In this document: piece by piece, positions 1-6,293 of the stretch
Position numbering within the stretch: the stretch's first letter is position 1
How the letters are laid out: every line of letters begins with the position of its first letter
Source: CAYUEQ01 sp964443805
GTDB taxonomy: Bacteria > Bacillota_I > Bacilli_A > RF39 > UBA660
Length of the DNA stretch: 10,511 nt
Assembly: GCA_964443805.1 (NCBI GenBank)
Contig: CAYUEQ010000034.1
Location: forward strand, 1 to 10,511
Direction: 5' to 3'
The notes under the pieces: model-generated
Database searches by the model: none
Seen by the model: only the letters and a program-made list of their open reading frames with translations
Told to the model about the DNA's origin: nothing
Made by a program: the position numbers and the translations under genes

Positions 1-68
1 TTCCGTGTCGTCCTAGCACTTGAATAATCTTGGTTTATAACTGAAAATGTCTAATTTCCTAGAAAATC

Positions 69-97
69 TTTACGCATTTTCGTATCCGTGATATACT
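69..97 (+). promoter_or_regulatory. Predicted sigma-A promoter upstream of the small membrane protein gene
   Basis: A -35-like TTTACG (69-74, four of six consensus bases) is separated by exactly 17 bases from TATACT (92-97). The -10 is preceded by TG one base upstream (89-90), so it is an extended -10 element. Transcription would start near 103-105, about 60 bases before the ATG at 165. The spacing and extended -10 make this one of the better promoters in the window. The rest of 1-164 shows no credible gene: all three forward frames close within the first 30 bases or so. Confidence 0.6.
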
Positions 98-164
98 TAT
101 TGAGAATAGAGGACTAATTAATTACTCTAATTCCAATTTATTGTTTAATAAAATGGAGGATAAT

Positions 165-605
165 ATGGATAAAATTAAAAATATTTTAAAACTTATTAAA
201 CGTAATAAGAAGTTACTAACTTTTACAGTTATTACTTTTGCTGTCTTGATATTTGGAGCGGTAGTACTTATCAAAAGTTTACTTATACCTCAATTTGATA
301 TGAATAGAGGACTTAAGAATGCAACTAAAGAACAATATGTTGATGGTTTTAAGTTTTCTGAAACTAAAATAGAATTTATTGAAGGAAAGACAAGTTTTAT
401 AACTACAATAACTAATAAGACAGATACTAATAAAGAACTAGAAATTATTGATATATATGTTTATGATGTCGAAGATAATTTATTAATTAAATTTGGTGGT
501 CATGTTGGAAGAACTTTATATAAAAATGAAAATAGAGAAATAACTTGTTTAATTGATAAAGAATTAAAAGATGCTTGGAAAGTGGAGTATAAAATACCAG
601 AATAA
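165..605 (+). CDS. Small single-pass membrane protein with an extracytoplasmic beta-rich domain (unknown function)
   Basis: I do not recognise a named family. The ATG at 165 is chosen over an in-frame TTG at 141 because GGAGG at 155-159 sits five bases before it; the product is then 146 residues. Residues 1-16 are very basic (many Lys/Arg), followed by one hydrophobic segment at about 17-36. This suggests an N-in, C-out membrane anchor with no lipoprotein cysteine. The remaining 105 or so residues alternate short hydrophobic and polar stretches. They include a piece reading like 'thr-asn-lys-thr ... ile-tyr-val-tyr-asp', the pattern of small Ig-like domains such as FxLYD. That domain assignment is inference from pattern only. 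The gene has its own promoter and its own terminator, so it appears to be transcribed alone, outside the priA and fmt units. A role at the cell surface is plausible, but the specific function is unknown. Confidence 0.75.
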   Translation: MDKIKNILKLIKRNKKLLTFTVITFAVLIFGAVVLIKSLLIPQFDMNRGLKNATKEQYVDGFKFSETKIEFIEGKTSFITTITNKTDTNKELEIIDIYVYDVEDNLLIKFGGHVGRTLYKNENREITCLIDKELKDAWKVEYKIPE

Positions 606-625
606 ACAGCTAAGGCTGTTTTTTT
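604..625 (+). terminator. Rho-independent terminator overlapping the stop codon
   Basis: A perfect six-base-pair stem AACAGC/GCTGTT (605-610 with 615-620, loop TAAG) can gain an A-T pair at 604/621. It is followed by an uninterrupted T run ending at 625. The stem begins inside the TAA stop (603-605), so transcription ends right after translation. The next promoter element starts only two bases beyond the T run. Confidence 0.8.
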
Positions 626-626
626 C

Positions 627-635
627 TGGTATAAT
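627..635 (+). promoter_or_regulatory. Extended -10 promoter for priA
   Basis: TG at 627-628, one base, then a consensus TATAAT at 630-635 make a perfect extended -10 box. No convincing -35 lies at 16-18 bases upstream, where the preceding terminator stem sits. The predicted start point is near 641-643, which is at the ribosome binding site (GAGGTG, 643-648). The priA leader would then be only about a dozen bases long. Confidence 0.5.
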
Positions 636-653
636 TATTTAAGAGGTGTTTTT

Positions 654-2837
654 GTGTTTGCGAAAGTCTTAATTGAATATAATGTTAAATCTTTAGATAA
701 AACTTTTACTTATATAATTCCGGCTAAATTAAAAGATATTTTAAAAGTTGGAATGAAAGTGATTATACCTTTTGGACGTCAAAAAATAAACGGATTTGTA
801 ATTGAAATAACAAATAATAATAATGATGATTTTGAATTAAAAGAAATAATTGATGTTGTTGATAAAGAATTAAAATTAAATGAAGAGCTATTAGAATTAG
901 GGAAATATCTAAAAGAACAGACATTGTGTTCGTTAATATCTGCATATCAAGCAATGTTGCCATCTAGTTTAAAAGTTAAAGATAAAGTTAGAAATTATAA
1001 TACTTATGATGTTTATATAGAACTTAATAAAAGTAAAAAAGAAATTGATGAATATGTAAATAAATACAATAGACCAAGACAAAAAGAAATACTTAATATT
1101 TTAACTAAAAGTAAAATATTAAAAAAAGAAATAGCAGGTGCTGCGTTAAATCAATTATTAACTTTTGAGTTAGTAAAAGAAGTTCAGGTCCAAAAATATC
1201 GAATTAATAAAGACAATATAGATTTAGATAAACATAAACATTTAACTGCTGAACAAGAACAAGCATATAAGAAAATTATTGAAAAAAAAGAAGAATATAA
1301 TACATATTTAATTAATGGAGTTACTGGTTCAGGTAAAACTGAAGTATATATTCATTTAATTGATAATGTAATAAAAAACAATAAAACTGCAATTATGTTA
1401 GTGCCTGAGATAAGTTTAACTGCTCAAATAGTTAAAAGATTTTATGAGAGGTTTGGAAATCAAGTTGCTATTTTTCATAGTGCATTATCAGCTGGAGAAA
1501 AGTATGATGAATACTTAAAAATAATGCGTGGAGAGGTAAAAATAGTAGTTGGTACCAGAAGTGCAATATTTGTTCCTCTTGAAGATATTGGAATAATCAT
1601 TATTGACGAAGAACATTCTGAAAATTATAAACAAGATAATAATCCCAGATACCATGCTCTTGATATGGCACAATTTAGAGCTAAATATCATAATGTCCCA
1701 TTAGTTCTTGGAAGTGCAACTCCATCACTTGAATCAATGGCTAGAGCTGTTAAAGGAAACTATCAATTAATATTTCTAAACAAAAGAATAGGAGAATCCA
1801 TTCTACCTGATGTTTATTTAATTGATATGGCTAAAGAAATGAAAAAAAGAAATACAATATTTAGTGATTTATTACAAAAAAAGATAAGAGAAAAATTAAA
1901 TAAGAAAGAACAAATTATAATATTGTTAAACAGAAGAGGATTTTCTACTTTTGTTTCGTGTCAAAACTGTGGCTTTACTTATAAATGTCCTGAGTGTGAA
2001 ATAACGTTGACTTATCATAAGTCGACTAATAATCTAAGATGTCATTACTGTGGATACTGTGTGTCTAAAGATAGTAATTGTCCTGAATGTAAACAAGAAG
2101 CATTAAATTATTTAGGACTAGGAACTGAAAAGTTAGAACAAGAAATTAATAATTTATTTCCTGATGCAAGAGTTATCAGAATGGATGCTGATACTACAAC
2201 TAGAAAAGGCAGTCATGAAAAAATAATAAGTAGTTTTTATGATGAAAAATATGATATTTTAGTGGGTACTCAAATGATTGCTAAAGGACTTGATTTTCCT
2301 AAAGTAACATTAGTTGGTGTTATTAATGCCGATACTACACTAAACATACCAGATTTTAGAAGTAGCGAAAAAACCTTTTCTTTATTAAACCAAGTAAGTG
2401 GCAGAGCAGGTAGAGCTGAATTAAAAGGTGAGGTAATTATTCAAACATTTAATCCAGATAACTATGTATTTGAATATATTGGTAAATCAGATTATCTTAA
2501 CTTTTTTAAAAAAGAAATGAGTATTAGAAGAACTCTTTCCTACCCACCTTATTATTATTTAATAGGTGTTAAAGTAACTTCTAAAGATTATAATAAGGCT
2601 TCTAAAGATGCAACTAAAATAACTAATTATATAAAGACGAAAATAAATAAAAAGTCAACGGTTTTAGGACCATCAACTGCAAACATGTTTAAAGTAGGAA
2701 GTATATATCGTTTTCAAATAGTAATTAAATATAAATATGACGATAAAATAATTCAAACATTAAAAGAATTAGATGAACTATATACATTAAACAAAGATGT
2801 AAATATAGAATTTGATTTTAATCCATTACGTTTATAA
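654..2837 (+). CDS. priA: Primosomal protein N' (PriA), replication restart helicase
   Basis: PriA is a 3'-to-5' superfamily 2 DNA helicase that recognises stalled or collapsed forks and reloads the replicative helicase. The product is 727 residues, close to the usual 730-800. The N-terminal 3'-fork-binding domain covers about 1-100, followed by a winged-helix-like linker. The helicase core shows Walker A GVTGSGKTE (222-230), the DEEH box (318-321), GSATPS (353-358) and QVSGRAGR (580-587). The PriA-specific zinc region is complete, with cysteine pairs at 436/439, 445/448, 463/466 and 476/479; an extra cysteine lies at 469. The start is GTG at 654, supported by GAGGTG at 643-648 with five bases of spacing, and the N-terminus (FAKVLIEY) matches the family. 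In B. subtilis priA is followed by def and fmt; here def is missing and a 153-base gap with hairpins follows. I see no frameshift or lost motif. Confidence 0.97.
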   Translation: MFAKVLIEYNVKSLDKTFTYIIPAKLKDILKVGMKVIIPFGRQKINGFVIEITNNNNDDFELKEIIDVVDKELKLNEELLELGKYLKEQTLCSLISAYQAMLPSSLKVKDKVRNYNTYDVYIELNKSKKEIDEYVNKYNRPRQKEILNILTKSKILKKEIAGAALNQLLTFELVKEVQVQKYRINKDNIDLDKHKHLTAEQEQAYKKIIEKKEEYNTYLINGVTGSGKTEVYIHLIDNVIKNNKTAIMLVPEISLTAQIVKRFYERFGNQVAIFHSALSAGEKYDEYLKIMRGEVKIVVGTRSAIFVPLEDIGIIIIDEEHSENYKQDNNPRYHALDMAQFRAKYHNVPLVLGSATPSLESMARAVKGNYQLIFLNKRIGESILPDVYLIDMAKEMKKRNTIFSDLLQKKIREKLNKKEQIIILLNRRGFSTFVSCQNCGFTYKCPECEITLTYHKSTNNLRCHYCGYCVSKDSNCPECKQEALNYLGLGTEKLEQEINNLFPDARVIRMDADTTTRKGSHEKIISSFYDEKYDILVGTQMIAKGLDFPKVTLVGVINADTTLNIPDFRSSEKTFSLLNQVSGRAGRAELKGEVIIQTFNPDNYVFEYIGKSDYLNFFKKEMSIRRTLSYPPYYYLIGVKVTSKDYNKASKDATKITNYIKTKINKKSTVLGPSTANMFKVGSIYRFQIVIKYKYDDKIIQTLKELDELYTLNKDVNIEFDFNPLRL

Positions 2838-2871
2838 AAAATAGAATTTTTATATTAATTCTTTTTTTTTT
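2836..2871 (+). terminator. Probable terminator after priA (weak A/T stem, long T run)
   Basis: AGAATT (2843-2848) can pair with AATTCT (2857-2862) across an eight-base loop. The flanking A run (2836-2841) can add pairs with part of the ten-base T run (2862-2871). The hairpin starts within the priA stop codon. The stem is almost all A-T pairs, so it is weaker than the one at 604-625, but the long T run is typical of intrinsic terminators. Confidence 0.45.
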
Positions 2872-2897
2872 GTATAAAATTTAATAAGTAGTGAATT

Positions 2898-2925
2898 TTA
2901 AAAAGAGAATTAATTCTCTTTTTAA
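2898..2925. terminator. 28-base perfect palindrome, possible bidirectional terminator
   Basis: The sequence from 2898 to 2925 is a perfect inverted repeat centred between 2911 and 2912. Its core is AGAGAATTAATTCTCT and it is flanked by five A residues on the left and five T residues on the right. As RNA it would form a hairpin with a small TTAA loop and a trailing T run on either strand. It lies between priA and fmt, downstream of the first hairpin and about 20 bases before the predicted fmt -35. It could be a second terminator, or a protein-binding palindrome; the sequence alone does not decide. Confidence 0.5.
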
Positions 2926-2944
2926 TTGTATTTGTAATAAATTA

Positions 2945-2973
2945 TTGTGAATTTAATGATATTAAGATATACT
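2945..2973 (+). promoter_or_regulatory. Predicted promoter for the fmt-to-rpe run
   Basis: TTGTGA (2945-2950, four of six consensus bases) and TATACT (2968-2973, five of six) are separated by exactly 17 bases. The predicted transcription start is near 2979-2981, at the edge of the ribosome binding site AGGTGA (2980-2985). The leader before the ATG at 2991 would be about ten bases. It lies just after the two hairpins and before a long run of same-strand genes, so it is a good candidate for the main operon promoter. Confidence 0.6.
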
Positions 2974-2990
2974 ATTTATAGGTGATTGCA

Positions 2991-3932
2991 ATGAAAGAAA
3001 AGAAAATTGTGTTTATGGGTACACCAGAATTCAGTGTTCCAGTTTTATCTTCACTTGTGAAAAACTATCAAGTAATTGCAATTGTAACTCAACCTGATAA
3101 AAGAGTAGGTAGAAAAAAAGAAATAAAATTTTCGCCGGTTAAAGAATACGGACTTAAAAACAATATTCCGGTATTACAACCTACTAATATAAAAACGGAT
3201 TATCAAAGTATTATTGATTTATCTCCTGATATTATTATTACCTGCGCCTATGGTCAAATAATATCTAAGGAACTTCTTTCTTATCCTGAGTTTGGCTGTA
3301 TTAATGTTCATGCATCTTTACTGCCAAAATTAAGAGGCGGCGCTCCTATTCATAAAGCAATAATTGAAGGACATAATAAAACAGGAATAACGATCATGTA
3401 TATGGATGAAAAAATGGATACTGGAGATATAATATCTCAAGAAGAAGTTATAATAGAAGAAAGTGATAATGTTGGTATTTTACATGATAAACTTTCATCA
3501 GTGGGATCAAGTTTATTAATTAAAACATTACCAGATATTTTTAAAAAAAATAATAAAAGAGTTAAACAAGACAGTAGTATTGCTTCTTATGCTTTTAATG
3601 TTAAACGAGAAGAAGAATTGATTAACTTTAATAAAAGTGTTAAAAATGTATATAATCAAATAAGAGGTTTAAACCCTTGGCCACTTGCATATATGCAGCT
3701 TGATGGTGAAGAAATAAAAGTATTAGAAAGTTATTATGAACAAGTAGAACATAATAAAAAAATAAGTACTATTTGTGATATTAGAAAAGATTCTCTTGGT
3801 ATAGCATGTACTGATGGAATACTTTATATAACTAAAATTAAAAGATCGGGCAAAAAAGAAATGTTAATAAGTGATTATTTAAGAGGAGTAAAGATAAGTT
3901 TAATTGGGAAGGTTGTTAATAATGGAAAATAA
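2991..3932 (+). CDS. fmt: Methionyl-tRNA formyltransferase
   Basis: Fmt transfers a formyl group from 10-formyltetrahydrofolate to Met-tRNA(fMet) for translation initiation. The product is 313 residues, the usual length. The N-terminal Rossmann domain begins with KIVFMGTPEFSVPVL. The catalytic triad is visible as Asn105, His107 (INVHASLLPKLRGGAP) and Asp143 (MDTGDI). The C-terminal tRNA-binding domain carries the familiar GLNPWP stretch at about 226-231. The start is the ATG at 2991, preceded by AGGTGA (2980-2985) at five bases; an in-frame GTG at 2982 lies inside that binding site and is unlikely. The partner deformylase gene (def), normally between priA and fmt, is not in this window, so it must be elsewhere if the formylation cycle is complete. 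The 3' end overlaps the next gene by 11 bases, suggesting translational coupling. Confidence 0.96.
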   Translation: MKEKKIVFMGTPEFSVPVLSSLVKNYQVIAIVTQPDKRVGRKKEIKFSPVKEYGLKNNIPVLQPTNIKTDYQSIIDLSPDIIITCAYGQIISKELLSYPEFGCINVHASLLPKLRGGAPIHKAIIEGHNKTGITIMYMDEKMDTGDIISQEEVIIEESDNVGILHDKLSSVGSSLLIKTLPDIFKKNNKRVKQDSSIASYAFNVKREEELINFNKSVKNVYNQIRGLNPWPLAYMQLDGEEIKVLESYYEQVEHNKKISTICDIRKDSLGIACTDGILYITKIKRSGKKEMLISDYLRGVKISLIGKVVNNGK

Positions 3933-4545
3933 AGATAAAGAAAAAACCACTTTTCAAAAATTATGGGAAAATCCTCAATCTAAAGCTGGTATTAAATTAC
4001 TATTATATTTTATTTTTATTGGATTTATACTTTTAACTATTAGTGCAGCATCAACTGCAGATTCTGTTAGTAAAAAAGAAGTTAAAAAAATTACTATTCA
4101 AGATATGAAAGATTATTTAAAAGAAAACAATTACCAATATGAACATATAGTTGTATTTACTGATGGTACTAAAACAATTTTTAAAGGGGCTTTTGTTAAT
4201 AATGAAAACGAAGGTACCAAAGAAACTATAGAAAAAACAACTAAATATTTTATTGATGATAGCGGAGTATATGAAACTGTGTTAGGAGAAAAAATTATAG
4301 TAGATAATCTTTATGAAAATATCGATAATAATTTACTCGATATTAAATATGTTTTAGATATTATTAAAGATAAATCTACTTTAATTACAAATAGAGAAGG
4401 CAAAAAAGAATATAATTATACTTTTAATATCGAAGATAATAAATATGAAATTATTTTAAGAACTGATAACAAAGAAATATATAATGTATATATTAATTAT
4501 AATGAAGTTATATATGATTTAAATTTTTCTAATGTAGGGGATTAG
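3922..4545 (+). CDS. Hypothetical membrane-anchored protein of unknown function
   Basis: I do not recognise this protein. The ATG at 3922 (207 residues) is preferred over an in-frame TTG at 3904. A GGAAGG-like binding site at 3907-3912 lies nine bases upstream, inside the end of fmt, so the two genes overlap. The N-terminus is charged (about 1-23). One hydrophobic segment follows at about 24-42 (LLLYFIFIGFILLTISAA). A hydrophilic, Lys/Glu/Asn-rich domain of about 160 residues should lie outside the cytoplasm. That domain contains the phrase VVFTDGTKTIFKGAF followed by repeated short beta-like stretches. There is no cysteine and no enzyme motif that I can identify. It occupies, with the next gene, the slot where Bacillus has the rRNA methyltransferase gene rsmB. 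It bears no resemblance to RsmB. Seven bases separate AGGGGAT at its end from the next gene's ATG. A surface or envelope role alongside the lipid synthase is inference. Confidence 0.8.
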   Translation: MENKDKEKTTFQKLWENPQSKAGIKLLLYFIFIGFILLTISAASTADSVSKKEVKKITIQDMKDYLKENNYQYEHIVVFTDGTKTIFKGAFVNNENEGTKETIEKTTKYFIDDSGVYETVLGEKIIVDNLYENIDNNLLDIKYVLDIIKDKSTLITNREGKKEYNYTFNIEDNKYEIILRTDNKEIYNVYINYNEVIYDLNFSNVGD

Positions 4546-4547
4546 GT

Positions 4548-5258
4548 ATGAAAGAAAAAATAAGAAATGATTTAAAGAAAGCTCCAATTCCTAACACTAT
4601 TACTGGAATTAGAGTGATATTAGGTCTAGCATCGCTTGGATTGTTTTTTGGTGAAAAAGAAGTCGCGATGTTGATAACTTATTCAGTTGCTTCTTTAACT
4701 GATTGGGTTGATGGTGCTGCAGCAAGAAAGTTAAATCAGTGTACTAAAACTGGTGCTTCTTTTGATGCGATATCGGATAAATTTTTAACTTTAATTGGTG
4801 GGTTAATAGGTTTTAAACTTGGAGGAATAGCAATAATATCACTCCTTGCTGCTGAAGGATTAACAGGAGTGATTACTTATTATCGTAAAACTGTTTTAAA
4901 AGCTGAAGATATGAAATCGTCTTTAGTAGGTAGAATTAAAGAATGGCCATTAAAATTTACTTTTGCACTTGTAATGTTATCTTCTATTACTAGGGTGCCA
5001 AAAACTTTATTAATGACAATGATTGGTACGACTGGTGTATTGCAAGTTGCAACTGTGGGGAGTTATCTAAAAAAAGCAGTTAAGGAAAAAAAGAATTTAG
5101 AAGAAGAAATAATTGTTGAAGAAGAGATAAAAGAGATAAAAGAAGAGGAATTAGAAAAAACAACTTTAACTAGAGAAAAAATAGAATATTTAAAGAAAGT
5201 TAAAGAAGATGTACAAAAACCTGAAAAAGAACATGTTTATTCAAAAAAGATGCTATAA
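4548..5258 (+). CDS. CDP-alcohol phosphatidyltransferase (phosphatidylglycerophosphate synthase-like)
   Basis: This integral membrane enzyme family moves a phosphatidyl group from CDP-diacylglycerol to an alcohol; the closest familiar role is PgsA, which makes phosphatidylglycerol phosphate. The family signature is intact: Asp52, Asp55-Gly56, Ala59-Arg60, Gly69, Asp73 and Asp77, with exact DG-x2-AR-x8-G-x3-D-x3-D spacing. The N-terminal PNTITGIR matches the usual start of the family. About five or six hydrophobic segments lie between residues 17 and 174. The unusual part is a tail from about 177 to 236, highly charged with runs of Glu and Lys, predicted helical or coiled-coil. Family members are usually about 180-200 residues, so the tail is an extension. 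Which alcohol is used (glycerol phosphate, phosphatidylglycerol or other) cannot be told from sequence, hence no gene symbol. It starts two bases after its upstream neighbour ends and has a good AGGGG binding site. Confidence 0.9.
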   Translation: MKEKIRNDLKKAPIPNTITGIRVILGLASLGLFFGEKEVAMLITYSVASLTDWVDGAAARKLNQCTKTGASFDAISDKFLTLIGGLIGFKLGGIAIISLLAAEGLTGVITYYRKTVLKAEDMKSSLVGRIKEWPLKFTFALVMLSSITRVPKTLLMTMIGTTGVLQVATVGSYLKKAVKEKKNLEEEIIVEEEIKEIKEEELEKTTLTREKIEYLKKVKEDVQKPEKEHVYSKKML

Positions 5259-5259
5259 T
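5251..5259 (+). promoter_or_regulatory. Possible extended -10 promoter ahead of rlmN
   Basis: TG (5251-5252), one base, then consensus TATAAT (5254-5259) overlap the stop codon of the preceding gene. There is no clear -35 at the right distance. As at priA and fmt, the -10 box ends 17-18 bases before the start codon. It may give rlmN-prpC-prkC-rsgA-rpe a second, internal promoter. TATAAT is easily formed by chance in sequence this A/T-rich. Confidence 0.35.
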
Positions 5260-5276
5260 TAAATTGGAGTAAAAAT

Positions 5277-6293
5277 ATGAATATATATGATAAAACAATC
5301 GAAGAATTAGAAAAATATTTGATAGAAAAAGATTATAAACCATTTCATGCAAAACAGATTTATGACTGGATCTATCGAAAAAAAGAACTAGACTTTAAAA
5401 AGATGTCAAATCTAAGTAAAAATTTAATTGAAAAAATAGAAGAAGATTTTTATGTTGGGAAGATAAAATTAAAGAAAAAAGAAGAAGATATAGATGTTAT
5501 TAAATATTTATTTGAATTAAGTGATAATCATTTAATAGAAGCAGTTTTAATGAAACAAGAATACGGTAATTCTATCTGTGTATCTAGTCAAATAGGATGT
5601 AATATGGGATGTTCTTTTTGTGAATCTGGTAAGTTAAAAAAAGTAAGAGATTTATTACCAGGCGAAATAGTTGAACAAATAATTCTAGTTGAAGAAGATA
5701 TAAAATCAAGGATTAGTAGTGTTGTAATTATGGGAATTGGAGAACCATTTGATAATTATGATAATGTTATGAAATTTATTAGAATTATTAATAACCCCTA
5801 TAGTTTAGCAATAGGTGCAAGGCATATTACAATATCTACCTGTGGATTGGTTCCAGGCATTAATAAATTTGCTGATGAAAATATTCAAGTCAATTTAGCT
5901 TTATCACTGCATGCACCAAATGATGATTTAAGAAGTAGTTTAATGCCAGTTGCAAATGCTTATAAATTAAAAGAAGTAATGAATGCTCTAGATAATTACA
6001 TTGAAAAAACAGGAAGAAGAGTAACGATTGAATACTTATTACTAAGTGGAATTAACGATACAGAGGATTGTGCGTTAGAATTAATTAAGTTGATAAAAGG
6101 AAAAAATGTTTATGTCAATTTAATCCCATATAATGAAACAAGTAGTAGTGAATTTCAGAAGAGTAAAAAGATGCAAATACGCTCGTTTTATGATATACTT
6201 ATCAAGAATAAAATTAATGTAACGACTAGAAGAGAGTTTGGATCGAAGATTACAGCAGCTTGTGGTCAACTAAGAGCTAGTGAGGTGGAATAA
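5277..6293 (+). CDS. rlmN: Dual-specificity 23S rRNA A2503 / tRNA A37 C2-methyltransferase RlmN
   Basis: RlmN is a radical-SAM enzyme that methylates C2 of A2503 in 23S rRNA and of A37 in some tRNAs, helping translational accuracy. The product is 338 residues, typical. The iron-sulphur cluster motif CNMGCSFC gives Cys108, Cys112 and Cys115. Cys101 (CVSSQIGC) and Cys329 (AACGQL) are at the positions of the conserved cysteines used in the methyl-transfer mechanism. MGIGEPFDNYDNVM (152-165), HITISTCG and LSLHAPND are RlmN/Cfr family hallmarks. The sequence after the cluster, ESGKLKKVRDL, differs from the common ATG/STG form. Cfr, a resistance relative, modifies C8 of the same base. Overall the match and the housekeeping context favour RlmN. 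The start ATG at 5277 has TTGGAGT (5264-5270) six to seven bases upstream. It ends directly against prpC. Confidence 0.94.
   Translation: MNIYDKTIEELEKYLIEKDYKPFHAKQIYDWIYRKKELDFKKMSNLSKNLIEKIEEDFYVGKIKLKKKEEDIDVIKYLFELSDNHLIEAVLMKQEYGNSICVSSQIGCNMGCSFCESGKLKKVRDLLPGEIVEQIILVEEDIKSRISSVVIMGIGEPFDNYDNVMKFIRIINNPYSLAIGARHITISTCGLVPGINKFADENIQVNLALSLHAPNDDLRSSLMPVANAYKLKEVMNALDNYIEKTGRRVTIEYLLLSGINDTEDCALELIKLIKGKNVYVNLIPYNETSSSEFQKSKKMQIRSFYDILIKNKINVTTRREFGSKITAACGQLRASEVE

Noticed and set aside
1..27. A short open stretch ending in TAA (reading ...FRVVLALE) that could be the 3' end of an upstream gene
   Set aside because: Only eight codons are visible, the codons are unlike the neighbouring genes, and no family can be recognised; it could equally be non-coding.
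763..963. Minus-strand open frame inside priA
   Set aside because: It is the reverse shadow of a clear priA coding region, has low-complexity Leu/Ile/Gln composition and no ribosome binding site context.
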